From: Labia minor
Lineage: Eukaryota; Arthropoda; Insecta; Dermaptera; Spongiphoridae
Assembly: GCA_963082975.1 (NCBI GenBank)
Contig: OY720347.1
Coordinates: forward strand, 12,072,225-12,136,224
Reading direction: 5' to 3'
Length of the DNA: 64,000 nt
The first letter of the stretch is position 1. Every line of letters starts with the position of its first letter. The translations under genes were made by a program, and so were the position numbers. This document shows positions 20,707 to 32,001 of this stretch, in pieces. The notes under the pieces are model-generated. The model was not told the DNA's origin. It saw only the letters and a program-made list of their open reading frames with translations, and did not search any database.

Positions 20707-23462
20707 TTATTGAGAAATTAATTTATTTCCGATTGTTTCCCTCCAACCATAACGACAATTTTCTTTTATCCAATTGACTTCTTTTTCGCGTGGAATTCTA
20801 TATATATTTAAAAAAAAAGATAAAAGATATCAGTCGTATTTTTCTATAATTTTGTAAAATCTTCAATAGAAAATAAAAATTAAAAAAAAAAATACCGCAA
20901 GGTTTCATTGGTTTCATAATCAAAAATACACTTCAATATTGGTGAATAGTAACCATCTCCCGTGTCATACGTTCCAGGTGGCAATTGTGGTGTTGGCCAT
21001 TTTGCAGTGCGATATAATGACGTTTCAGGTTGGAAATCTTCTTTGTATTCCGGATAAAATCTTTAAAACATTTGTATTTTTATAAATATTATTTAATTTT
21101 TCTCTGCATATCTAGATATAGTAAGAATTATAAAATCGAGAAGACTGTGATGGGCAGGGCACGTGGTTAGAATGGGAGAAGAAAGAATGGCGAAAAATAT
21201 ATTGGTGGGGAGACCGAGTGGAAAACGTCCGCTAGAAGGACCAGGGACACGGGGGTTGATAATGTAAGAAGGGAAGTGAGAGGGAGGGTTGTGGCACAGA
21301 ATTGGGATACTTGGAGGAGTGTGTTTGTTGCGGCCAAGAACTTACGAGTTCCGTAGAGCCTCAGAGATAGATAGATTATTTACCACAATATTGATTAAAA
21401 AAAGATATTAAGAAAAGGGTAGAATCAAATTTAATTACTTAAATAATACGTTATATAGTTATTAAATTATTACCTCCAATAATTTTTAATAAAAAAAAAC
21501 CTCTTTTGTACGTCCTACGCAAGGACAACGCCTATCAAGGCGGTTATATCAATTAGGTGTCCCATAATCAGTAGAACGGGTCCTATCAACCTTTACCTTG
21601 ATTTTCTTGATCGGAGGCGCTATCAAGTAGCTTTCCCAATTTTGATCCCGGAGGCTGGGTTGACTTCGTCCTATAGACCCCAGCTAGAGAAATTCCCTTG
21701 CCAGGCCGGGGACTTGAACCCGGAACCACAAGAATGTGAGCCAACTACGCTAACCTCTCACCCTGTGGCGCCTTCTTTTTTTTAATAAAATAAAGTAAAA
21801 TATTGATAATATTATAATTAATATAAATTGATTTATTTTTTAAGGTACAGTTCTATTTTACCTGCGATCTGAATGTAAAAGATAACTCCACTTGTCTTCT
21901 AAATACTTGAGGCCATCGGAAAAACGAATCCACTTGATTGATGTATTTATGCCCTTCTTCCATGAGCCATAAACACCTACCCCATTTGGATAGGTCAATA
22001 GTCCTAAACCGTGGAAGGTTCCTTGATCGAATTCACCCTCATATGTCACTCCATGTGGCAATTTTAATTTTCCCTACATTATTCAAATCTTAAAATCTTA
22101 ATCAATACTTTTTACATATAATTTAAATTTAATAATATAGTTAAATTTTAAGAATAAAAAATAAAATTATTTATATAAATATTAAATTGGGTGGGGTGAA
22201 AAGTTTCCGGCCTGACATTTCTCATAACGGTGTTCTAATTTAGTTAATTAATTTAAGCAATTAATTAATTAATTAATTAAATTTAATTTAAGTCTCATCA
22301 ACAGTTATGAGTCGACACAAAAATTCGTTTGGATTACGCCTACAGCGCCAAATTATCGGTAGAAATGGTTTTTCGAAGCAGTTTTTGGACTAACGTTAGC
22401 AAACGTGGCACCCATCTTTCCATGTTCAAATGGTTGTGCAAAATATTTCGCACACGTTCAGCTGACATCGTAGAGGTCTCAGCTATCTTGAATGTTGAAA
22501 AATAAAGCAAATAAAAAATTTAAAAACATCGTTTTTCTTGGTCAGGCCGGAAACTTTTCACCCCACCCTCGTATTTGACAATAAACCTTCCCATTACCCG
22601 ACAACAGCGCCACCTGGGCGTTTACTTTTTTTACGTCACTATTCATTTCAATTCCAATTTTACATTTTTAAATTTGATACCTCTCCCATAAATCCCAATT
22701 CATTTTCTGTGCCCTCATAAACGGAGCCATCAAGAAATGATTTTTTTATTAATCTTTTATTCCATCCAGAATGTCTTTCACAAACCGGCTCTCTCAAAAT
22801 CACTTCAAATATACCTGTATCTCGTTCTATTAATCTAAATAAGAAGAAAAATGCCTATTAATACTTACTAATAATTTAATTAAATAAGATTAAAAAGATG
22901 GATTGATTGTGATTGGCATAATACCTGGAGATGACCCTACCAATTGGATAGGAAGTTTTCGATGTTGGTTTAATTTGAATGTACTGAGTGCCAATCGAGT
23001 TAACTGGACCCTCGGCATACTCCATCAACTCTTGAGAATTGCAAATGCATGGAATCAACTCGGGTGGAAGATCTTCGTTTGGATCATACTTGGCAGATTT
23101 TAAACACGTCGATTCAACACAATCATTTGGACATTTTATTGAACCATGAATTTTTTTCACATTCTCTTGGCATTTCTTTTCTAAACATTCAGGATCATCG
23201 CATGGCAGACCACATGGCGCTCGTTTTTCATACAATTGCGGATGCTTTAACGAGAGGCTAATTTATATAAAAAAAAATATTCAAATTCTAATATGAAAAT
23301 ATAATTCATATTTGTTCTTATCATAATTTTAAATAAAAAAAAAACTATTTACCGATTAACACATGAAGTACATTTAGTAATATAGAATCCATGGATACAT
23401 TTTGCTGTTGGACAGGCTGAAGGGCAAAATACTATCTTTTTTTTATGTTTTTTCTCTGCCAT
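20707..23462 (-). CDS. MORN5-like protein with Cys-rich N-terminal extension
   Basis: Six exons: 23462-23353, 23257-22925, 22834-22681, 22073-21862, 21060-20896, 20797-20707. All junctions are GT-AG and in phase, giving 354 residues. Residues 1-150 are Cys-rich (FCPSACPTAKC, CGLPCDDPECLEKKC, CPNDCVESTC). MORN-type repeats follow: DGSVYEGTENELGFMGEG, then LPHGVTYEGEFDQGTFHGLG and YPNGVGVYGSWKKG. The end (FYPEYK... PPGTYDTGDGYYSP ... WIKENCRYGW) matches the C-terminus of animal MORN5, a protein of cilia and testis. Vertebrate MORN5 is about half this length and lacks the Cys-rich part. A role in sperm or cilia is inferred from the family only. Confidence 0.85.
21121..21365 (+). mobile_element. 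LINE reverse transcriptase tail remnant
   Basis: Plus-strand pieces RIIKSRR, GHVVRMGEERMAKNILVGRP and SGKRPL match the remnant at 687-1300. Frameshifted. Lies in an intron of the MORN5-like gene. Confidence 0.75.
21490..21775 (-). mobile_element. tRNA-derived SINE (copy 1)
   Basis: On the minus strand the head reads ggcgccacagggtgagaggTTAGCGTAGTTGGctcac...tccGGGTTCAAGTCCccgg. These are good A and B boxes of an RNA polymerase III promoter spaced as in a tRNA. The body contains tctagctggggtctatagga and ends at gtaggacgtacaaaagaggt. A second copy is at 44711-44957. Confidence 0.85.
22189..22571. mobile_element. mariner-type MITE (family gtttccggcctga)
   Basis: The ends gggtggggtgaaaagtttcc and ggaaacttttcaccccaccc are inverted, next to TA on the right. 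It lies in an intron of the MORN5-like gene. The relative at 53558-54036 has intact TA flanks. Confidence 0.75.
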
Positions 23463-23662
23463 AATCAATTCAATTTTTCTTATATTAATTTAATGACACA
23501 ATTTTTTTTTTTAACATTAATAAATAAAAAAAATAGAAGATTAAAATTGTTTACTAACAAACTACATAAAGATTTTAATAAGAATTAAAATTTTAATTCT
23601 TTCATTATATTTGATTTTTTTTATATTTTCTTGTTTAAAAATAAAAAAAAATATAAAAAAAC

Positions 23663-24006
23663 ACGCTTTTATTTAAATGCTCTAAAAGAGAAAATAATTT
23701 CTCCACCCACACTATGATTTCCTTACAATTAATCATATCTAAAAAATGAAAACATGGGCGCCAAACATCCAGGGAAAGGAAAAGAATATGAAGGACATTT
23801 CATTGTATATGCACAAACCTTTCTGTTTTTTTTCCTTTTCTACTATACTTGATAACTATGAATATTTAAAGTAGAATTTGCGTTTTTCCCTGCATGTTTG
23901 ATGCCCAGGTTTTCATTATTTAGATATGATTAATTGTAATGAAATTGTGGTAGGTGTGGAAAAATTATTTTTTCCTTTTTAGTGCATTAAAATAAAAGCG
24001 TGTTTT
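23663..24006. mobile_element. foldback element between the MORN5-like gene and Ly6-3
   Basis: Inverted arms of about 120 bases (acacgcttttatttaaatgc... and ...gcattaaaataaaagcgtgt), including gattaattgtaatgaaattg-type sequence. It lies about 200 bases upstream of the MORN5-like start codon. Confidence 0.8.
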
Positions 24007-24763
24007 GAAAAAGTTTTTTTTATATTTTTTTTATTTCCTAATTTTTAGTTTTTTACAGAAATTTCACTCGGTTTATGTTTTCAGGTTATTTATTAAGAAT
24101 TAATTAATTTATTAATAATTAATAATAATATTTATTATTATAAAATTATAAGTTTTATAAAAATATTAATCACATTATGAAAAAATAATTATTTATATAA
24201 TCTTATTCATTATTAATCCTTTGAAATATTTAATTAAAATAAATTTATATTTGGAATTGAATTATTTAAATTTTGTTTCATATAAATTTTTTATTTTTAT
24301 TATTTTTTTTATATTTACTAATTTTAAAAATCCGTATTTTTGAAAAATTAAAAATATTTCTTTTTGATTATTGCAATGTCATCGACTTTCAATATACATC
24401 TCTTATTTGATCTCAACTAGAAGTGGCTTAAATTCACCTTGCAAGATTTGACCTCAGGACACGATGTGAAACTAAATAAAAGCCTGTAAAAAAAATTAAA
24501 TTACTTAAATAAAATTAATTTTTCTCTAAATACTCGTAAAAACTATAATACATAATTTAGAATGAATATTATTACTTTTTAGGCAATTTATGATTTTTTT
24601 TTTGTTTGACTTAACAAATTTCATTGAAGAAAAATTAAATCAATCAAAACGAATGATAAACTGATTCTATAATTTCAAGGTCGAAAATTTGATTGATTAT
24701 CGAAAACAGAAAAAAAATACATAGTCCTTAAATTTTATATTTAATTTATTATAAACACACTTT

Positions 24764-24800
<37 letters not shown>

Positions 24801-24888
24801 TTCTAATTGAATTGTCCTAAAATAAATATTAAATAAAAATTTAACACGTATATTTATTTTGATATGAAAAAAAAGTTTGTTGCTGTCG
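24007..24888. other. AT-rich intergenic DNA upstream of Ly6-3
   Basis: Holds a short dispersed-repeat piece at about 24390-24495 (caccttgcaagatttgacct ... ctaaataaaagcctgtaaaa), related to 56755-56855, and an (ATA)n tract at 24766-24793. No gene is seen. Confidence 0.5.
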
Positions 24889-24896
24889 TATATAAA
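24889..24896 (+). promoter_or_regulatory. candidate TATA box of Ly6-3
   Basis: TATATAAA in cgtatataaagtcg, about 95 bases before the Ly6-3 start codon. Confidence 0.5.
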
Positions 24897-24988
24897 GTCG
24901 ATAAAGATAAGATTAAACAATTTTTAATATACCTATATATAGAATATCTTTTAAATTGATTGTATAATTAATTATTCGAATTTTTAAG

Positions 24989-26712
24989 ATGTACAGACAA
25001 ATTGCATTTTTATTTTTTCTATTTATGGTTACTTATGTAGCTACAACTTATGGTATGTACCATATTTATTAATTTATAATGTTTTTAAAATTTATTTAAA
25101 AATCAGTTAAAATGAAATAAATTAAGATTCTTTTATTATTAAAAAAAAATCAAAAAAAATCTTGTATTAATTGTTAAATTATTTTATGAATTTATAAGTA
25201 TTGATTAAAATTTTTTTAAAATAATTACTATAACAACTTACTAATATAAAAATCTATTAAAAATTAAAAAAAAATAAATAAATAAATTAAATTTTTATAA
25301 TATAATTTTCCAGGTATTAAATGTTATGAATGTCAAGACGTGCCACCGCTTGTAAGAAATTGTAGTAAAATGTATGATGAAGGTGTTGTATTATCAGATT
25401 GTAATCATATATGGGACGCTTGTAATACAATCGTAGAACGAGGTAAGATAAATATTAATTTGCGTCTGTCTCTCTGTCTGTTCGCTCTTTTGACAAATTG
25501 AAATCGATTTTTCATCATCTTAATATTGAGATAGACTTTTGAAAATAGTTTTTTTTATGAAGACAATATGAGTACATTATTTTAAATACATTTATAAAAT
25601 CTTATATTAATAAAAATGATTTATTTATAAATATAATATAATAATTATTATGCAATAATAACATTTACTTAACATAAATAATATACATAAAATCAATTTT
25701 AGAAGATTAATATATTTTTTTGTTTTATTCATCTTTTCTATTTCTCTTGTTATATTAAATAAATTTATTAAATTAAAATTACACTGAAAAGAATAAAATA
25801 ATATAAATATAAAAACATTTTATAAAATAACGTTTTTCCAATGAACTAAAAAAAATAAAATAATTTTTCTATAAGCCTGACAAAGTTTATGGATGAATTG
25901 CTTCATATTCAACTAAAAACGTTGGGCGCTTTTAGTTTTCATTTGATTTCTATGCAATTAACTTCCTTTATAGAGCTATAATTCATATATATATATATAT
26001 ATATACTAAGATACATACAACACTAAAACACTTCATTAACAAGTACCACTATTTCTTCTAATATAATCAACCATTTTGGATTTGATTGATAATATTTAAA
26101 TGTAATAAAAATTCTTTTAAATTTTGATATATACTTTGTTATAAGTATATTACACTGAAAAATAATAAAAGATGAATTTCTTAGCTCTTAACCTAACAAT
26201 TTTATTGCATGATAAAAACATTTGTCAGTTTATGTGTTTAATAAAATTTTTATTATTACAAAAATTTGACTTGATTGTTCATATAAATAAATAAAACTAA
26301 ATGCGCCCAACGTTTTGCGTTGAATATGAAGCAATTCATCTATAAACTTTGTCAGGCTTATAGAAAAATTATTTTATTCTTTTTAGTCCATTGTAAAAAC
26401 GTTATTTTATAAAATTTTTTTATATTTTTATTATATAATATTAGAAGAATTGATATTGAAAATATATATGAGATTTTAAACAAGATTTTAAATAGGATAT
26501 CAATTGAATATAATATTTCTAGAATATTTATATTTGATATTAAATGAAACTTAATAAAATATTTTTTAGTTTATAATGAGACCATCCTTCTCCGTTCATG
26601 TGGACAAGATCTTTGTGATGCCATTATGGGAATACAAGGAATTCCGGGAGAGACCTTCTTAAGTTGTCAATCATGTTTCGAGGATGGATGTAATAATGTT
26701 ATATCTATGTGA
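24989..26712 (+). CDS. Ly6-3: secreted Ly6/uPAR three-finger protein
   Basis: Exons 24989-25052, 25314-25442 and 26570-26712 join to 111 residues with phase-1 introns. The signal peptide is MYRQIAFLFFLFMVTYVATT. The mature chain begins GIKCYECQDVPPLVRNC and ends LSCQSCFEDGCNNVISM. Ten Cys fit the five-disulfide pattern. N-E-T at the start of exon 3 is a potential N-glycan site. There is no GPI tail. By eye its mature part differs from Ly6-5 at 11 of 91 positions, and the DNA downstream is also duplicated, so the two are recent copies. Intron 2 holds a foldback element. Confidence 0.92.
25840..26411. mobile_element. foldback element in intron 2 of Ly6-3
   Basis: The arms taaaataacgtttttccaatg...gcctgacaaagtttatggat and their inverse near 26320-26411 are close copies. 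Inner parts contain cgttgggcgc and gcgcccaacg. An (AT)n run lies inside. The middle shows no ORF. Confidence 0.75.
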
Positions 26713-27774
26713 TTTAGTGATTTTTATTAACGTAATCGCATAATATTAATTAAAATGTTATTTATAATTTGTACATAATATAATATTTCTGTTTACTATT
26801 TTTTAATTTTAATTTATTAAATGATTATGTATTAATTTTTTTTTAATAAATATACTTACATATATTATTAATACAATAATAATTACAAGATTACATAATT
26901 CATTTACTTAATTAATAAAGTCATGTGGTACATAGTAACACAGTTTTAATTCTAATCAATAACTAAATTAAAATATATATTAATGAAACCGATGTGTTGA
27001 TAAATTTGAAAAATTTAAAGAAAAGTATAAAACGAATGCTAACTTCTCATCTCATGTTGGTCATTTACTTGTCATACCTATTTCTAATCTCTTTCAATGA
27101 AAGAATTTAAATATATCTTTACAGTTTTTATTTCAAAACAATTAAGTTACTGTTATATACTGTTATACTTTAATAAGATTATTTATCAATTTTTTAAAAT
27201 AAATTAACATTTTCAGATTAGCTTATTATGAATGTCGAAATATGATGTCATTAAGTAATGTTTTAATTCACTAATTATTCACTTATTCCTAATTTTCGGT
27301 TCGGTTTGGATATAGAAAAATTATTTAATTAATTAATTTTTTAATCTTCTTATTTCCAAACCGAACTTATAAAAACCGAAAATTAGTGGAGTCCTCTAGT
27401 AGTCAAATAATAAAATATGGTAGCTAAATAGAATACCAATGGGTTTATATGCAAACTTCAATCCATTTTATCTCTTAAACTAGAAGCGAGCCACAAAATG
27501 GCATAATAAAAGTTTACTTTGAATTAAAAAAGGAACCCACTGGTAAAGTTTTATCCAAATTCATGTCTTAATAACTCGATTGAATAATTACCAATAAAAT
27601 AAATTTCTGAGAACTTTCAAAATATTTTGAAATTGTTTGGTTTTGTAATTAAAAACAAAGAAATTTATTAAAATAAAATTCCTTTATAATATAAAAAACT
27701 TATTACATAAAATTTAGAGAATTTGCTCAAGAATTAAAAATAATTTTAATTGTTCACTAAGAAACTTTAAAGAT
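26713..27774. other. intergenic DNA downstream of Ly6-3
   Basis: AT-rich. Positions 27230-27620 carry a family C block (ttcggttcggtttggatata followed by an inverted ccaaaccgaac). No gene is seen. Confidence 0.5.
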
Positions 27775-28001
27775 TTTTACTATCTCGCCAGAGATAGTAT
27801 TGCGATTACGAAAATTTTCGATGTTCAGGTTTTGATGATTTTTACGTTTTGAAGGTCCCTCGGTCATTTTCACTAAGGTTGAGAAAAATGTCTCTCTCTC
27901 TCCCTCTGTGTGTGTATGTAGACCAGATTACGCAAAAACGGTTTGAGTTAGAATAATTAAATTTGGTATACGGGCATTATTCAAAATTCGTAGTTTTCTA
28001 T
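27775..28001 (-). mobile_element. family A repeat, 3' part (A7)
   Basis: Starts tttttactatctcgccagag and stops within tagttttctatca. It includes the ctctctctccctctgtgtgt microsatellite. Confidence 0.8.
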
Positions 28002-28079
28002 CATTCTATCACCATAATGTTAGAAACTTTATTCCGTGGATATCAACCGAGGATCAAAATATTGGTAAGAATATTATGG

Positions 28080-28700
28080 GCTCAAGTGATTATAAATTTT
28101 CAATTACCTTACTTTAATAAATTTATTGAAAGAATATTAAAGATTTTTTTTGTTATCTTTCATTTGTTTTTCTTTAATTAATAATTTGTTTGTTTTTTTA
28201 ATAAATATTGTAATTTAAACTTTTCTTTTATTATTAATAAATTATTGAGAGTTCTAGATTTCTTCTTAACATAAATTTTACAGTTATAATAGAAATTTGA
28301 AAATTCATTAACACATTTTTTTTTATCTTCGATCTTGTATACTCGTACAATGGAATTTCACTTAAGGTGGTCATTAACACATTCCCGCAGGCATATACCA
28401 CCGGTGGCTCATGCCGCCACTTAAAATATATAGACAAATTATGGAGCCGGCGGGAACATGTTAAATATCGTGTAGGTATTTAATATTAAAGAAAATCATT
28501 GTTTAAATATAAATTTAAAATATAATTTTCATTAAAAATTGTATTTTAAATTTAAAACAAAAATGGGGACTATTTATTTTTTCAAATAAAAATACTAATC
28601 TTAATAATAAAATAAGAAATAGCAGAATCACAAGATACTACAATTCAAATACATGAATTTATTATTATTATTATTATTTTATTAAAAATTTAAAACATAT
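28080..28700 (+). repeat. segmental duplication downstream of Ly6-3
   Basis: Matches 41775-42365 and continues at 43736-43870, downstream of Ly6-5 (for example attattgagagt(t/g)cta and ttatctt cgatctt(g/a)tatactcgta). The match resumes after two hAT insertions, which shows the copied block included the gene and its downstream DNA. Confidence 0.8.
28378..28460. mobile_element. piggyBac-type MITE, 83 bp
   Basis: Flanked by TTAA (28374-28377 and 28461-28464). The inverted ends are cacattcccgc and ggcgggaacatg. Same family and length as 31915-31997. It is present in the Ly6-3 block and not in the Ly6-5 block. Confidence 0.85.
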
Positions 28701-28749
28701 TATATTTTCATGTCTGATCTAAGTTCATCGACTAATTCTTTTATCTATC

Positions 28750-28910
28750 GTGGTAGAGGTTCCCCGCCAAGTTGTGTGCCCTAAAAAGTTAGAAAATCAA
28801 AAAAGTTAGGGCCCCGAAGGTTTTGGGCTCTGATCGGAAGGGAACATATTATTTTTTGAAGTTATAGAGGTTTTTAAGTTACCGAGGTTTGAGTTATCGG
28901 GGTTCTTCTG
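28750..28910 (-). mobile_element. pogo/Tigger MITE
   Basis: The minus strand begins cagaagaaccccgataactc and continues aaacctcggtaacttaaaaa, as at 16582. The other end (ggtagaggttccccgcc) is a diverged inverted repeat. Confidence 0.75.
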
Positions 28911-29162
28911 TATTTAAGATTTATTATCAATAAAGAGAGACGTAAACCAGATCTACAAAATATCATTGGGTACGTTTTCATGCTGATCCAATTGAAGATA
29001 TATATTTTCTTGGCACTTTTTATTCAAATGGTATACAAGATTTATAGAAAAATGTACAATAAATGTAACACAATAACATAATTCAAAAAAATTTAAATTA
29101 ATTAAAAAAACATTAACCAAAGTAAAATTTTATTAATTTTATTTTAGGAAGATAGGTATATA

Positions 29163-29267
29163 GTAACGGAAAAAAGTAAATGCCATTGGGGCGCTATGGC
29201 AATTAACGGTTTGAGGAGGTGCATTGTCATCTCGACAACAGCGCCAGTGTTTACTTTTTTCCGTTAC
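29163..29267. mobile_element. MITE, family gtaacggaaaaaagtaaa
   Basis: The inverted ends gtaacggaaaaaagtaaa and tttacttttttccgttac enclose a GC-richer centre. TA lies directly to the left. Confidence 0.75.
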
Positions 29268-29672
29268 CTTAGATCGATGCATTATTCTTATCAGCAATAA
29301 CCATAAAACAAATTGCAAATATAATTAAAAGCACTCCAACGCAACTCCAATCCATTAATGAGCAATCAAAGCATCCAACTTAATTAATCCAAATTAAGAG
29401 AGAATCATCCTAATAAACTCATCTCAAAATTACAAAAGGCAAGAAATTGGAAATAGAAGGAATAGAAGATTATTAATATCGTCATGAAGATTGAATAATC
29501 AATATTTGATTCAAGATTATTTATTCATATAAAAAAAAATTTCATTTCAATGTGTAATTATTTTTCATTTTATTAATAAAAATTATTTATTTATGTTGTT
29601 TTATAAAATTTTATAATAATAGGTACGTTTTATAATTTTATTTCAGTAAAAGATTCTTCTAAATACTATATA

Positions 29673-29777
29673 CAGGGTGTCCCAAAATTAAAGAGCAGAT
29701 TTGTCTGTAATACGAAATTAAAATCTGCTCTTTTGGGACACCCATTGGAATCTGCTCTTTCATTTTGGGACACCCTG
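29673..29777. mobile_element. 105-bp TA-flanked MITE
   Basis: The ends cagggtgtcccaaaat and attttgggacaccctg with TA on both sides are the common insect mariner-MITE type. The inner part repeats tctgctctt three times. Confidence 0.9.
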
Positions 29778-29915
29778 TACATTAATGTGTTCACGTAGAA
29801 TCAAAATATAAATAATCTCCTTTAATATAAAATCCTCAATTCAATTGATTTTAATAGACTAAAATTTTATTTTACACATACAAATGTAGATATTTTTTAA
29901 AATTGTCAAATATTA

Positions 29916-30272
29916 TCACATAAGTACATTGTTACAACCATCTTCGAAGCAAGTTTCGCAACTTAAAAATACTTCACCAGGCAATCCAGTAATATTCATA
30001 ATATATTTACAATCATCTGTTCCACAAGCTCTTAATAATATCTTTTGGTTATAAACTAAAGAAATAAAAAAAAATATTTATAAATAAATATATTATATAA
30101 GAAATGGTAAATATTACCCTTCTGCATGATCGTTTGACAAGCATCCCAATCAGAAGTACACTCATTTAAAACTACACCACTTGAACCCATACGACTGCAG
30201 TCCATTTTAACTGGAGGAACATCCTGACATTCATAACATTTTATTGCTAAAAGATTAATAAATAAATAAATA

Positions 30273-30312
<40 letters not shown>

Positions 30313-31646
30313 AATTATAAAAATAATAAATAAATTAATAATTCAAAAAAATTGAAAAATTTATGATTGTGAAAATTATAGAAAGAATATGTAGGTAATA
30401 TACTTATATTATAATTACAAACAAGTAACAGTAATTATAAAAATCATTGCGTTCTATTTTTGTACATTAGCATTTTTATTAGGAAATTAAAATCTTGAAC
30501 AGTGTTAATTTATAGTAAACCCAGGTTTGTTCATTCCTCGTCGTTCTTTGGATTTGGACATTCCACAAACGTCATTACACTGTATTTTGCATAAAGACTT
30601 GGGCCTTAAGGCTTATAATGTTCAGTTAAGACAAGAACTCAACACGGTCGATCTTCAATAACGTCTTTGCTGATTGGGTCCTTGAAATGCATGAAAATTA
30701 TCCAGAATTTCATCTAAAAATCATCTAGACTGATGAGGTCCATTTCCACCTCGAAGGCTACGTCAACAAGCAAAATTGTCGCATCTGGTCTCAGAAAACC
30801 CAAGATTTATTGTTGAAAAGCCTCCCATGTTTGGTGTGGAAACATGCCAAGAATAGGATTGTTGTGATGGTTTGAAAGGAATTCCTTAAAATAATTAGAG
30901 TTAATGAATTAATTAGTCTAAAATGAATATTAAACGATACTATTTTGAACATTTCATGCTATGAGCTGCAACTAGGAAGAAGTGCTACGAAGGATTTTTA
31001 GGATAATTACGACGAATTTATAAATATCTTCCAACAACTTAACAACTCAGCATAAATTGTTTTACTCGATGGTATTCTTCCTATCCGGAAAGTTCACAAC
31101 TTCTTTATAACTCCTTTGGATTCAATAAAATAGTGAAAATTAACTGGAAATGAGACAAATTTAAAGAGCAACCTAAACAAAATTTCCAGGAAGTCAACAA
31201 CAACCTGGAGCCTACTATTTTAAGAACTTAGAACGAGTTTAAGCTTTAATTACTCTGTTCACTGAATTAACTGTACGATGAAAAATAATATATCCAGAGG
31301 TTGAAGAACAATCTATAGATTTAATTAAGTATGCGGATTGATGAACTCTAGTAAAATCCTAAAGTACAATTATTTGGGTTTCTATTTGACGTTAGATAAG
31401 GATCTTTAGGTGGATGCTGCCAAGCGCGTAATTAGTGTTTTATACTACAAGAAAATCCTCCATAGTTTCAAATCCAAAATATATAAAATAATAAAACCCA
31501 TGGCACTAAAAAAGATTTTCTTAAACCAAATACAATAACATTAAATATATTTATTAGACTTATTCAAGAAAGAACATAAATATTTTACCAAATGTGAATG
31601 TAACGTATAAAGAGGCCAGGCAAACCAATATAAGTATATTTTTCAT
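29916..31646 (-). CDS. Ly6-4: secreted Ly6/uPAR three-finger protein
   Basis: Exons 31646-31589, 30246-30118 and 30055-29916 join to 108 residues, introns phase 1. The signal peptide is MKNILILVCLASLYVTFTFG, nearly that of Ly6-2. The mature part (AIKCYECQDVPPVKMDC ... LSCETCFEDGCNNVLM) is instead closest to Ly6-6 and Ly6-3/5. It thus looks like a mosaic: exon 1 and promoter of one paralog, exons 2-3 of another. All ten Cys are present, MNITG offers an N-glycan site, and there is no GPI tail. Intron 1 carries a decayed DUF4817-type transposase. Confidence is a little lower for the exon 1 link because of that 1.3 kb intron. Confidence 0.85.
30278..30306. repeat. (AT)n microsatellite
   Basis: Run of AT units in intron 1 of Ly6-4. 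Confidence 0.85.
30520..30860 (+). mobile_element. DUF4817-type transposase remnant
   Basis: Frameshifted plus-strand pieces read CILHKDLGLKAYNVQLRQEL, then TDEVHFHLEGYVNKQNCRIW. This is the DDE region common in insect mariner-superfamily transposases with an N-terminal DUF4817. No intact ends are seen. A second remnant lies at 39078-39360. Confidence 0.8.
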
Positions 31647-31850
31647 TTTGAAAACAAATTCAATACTCCAAGATTACTTTCAAAATGATTATTTTGTCTA
31701 CAGGCAATTATTTAAACGTGAATGATTATTAATTATCTTTTTCAATCGCTTTAGTATAAAGAGGACGTCAATCAAAAAAAAAAACATTTTGAATAAAAAA
31801 ATTAGATTTTAAAATTAGATATTCATTTTTTGAGATAAAATAATAGTCTA
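31502..31850 (-). repeat. segmental copy of the Ly6-2 exon 1 and promoter region
   Basis: Matches 19870-20270: ttttcttaaaccaaatacaa, the exon, then tttcaaaatgattattttgt-type upstream sequence, and the TATA block ataaagaggacgtcaatc. It shows that exon 1 of Ly6-4 was copied with its promoter. Confidence 0.85.
31751..31760 (-). promoter_or_regulatory. candidate TATA box of Ly6-4
   Basis: Minus-strand cctctTTATACTAA, about 105 bases before the ATG. Position and context are as in Ly6-2. Confidence 0.45.
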
Positions 31851-31914
31851 TTGTAATTGTTTAATAATTATTTTTTTCTCTAAAATATCGTCAAATCCGT
31901 TCTATGCATATTAA

Positions 31915-31997
31915 CACGTTCCCACCGGCTCCATAATTTGTCTATTTATTTTATGTGGCGGCATGAGCCACCGATGGTACATGCCGGCGGGAACGTG
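31915..31997. mobile_element. piggyBac-type MITE, 83 bp
   Basis: TTAA flanks at 31911-31914 and 31998-32001. The inverted ends are cacgttcccaccggctcc and gccggcgggaacgtg. Confidence 0.88.
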
Positions 31998-32001
31998 TTA
32001 A

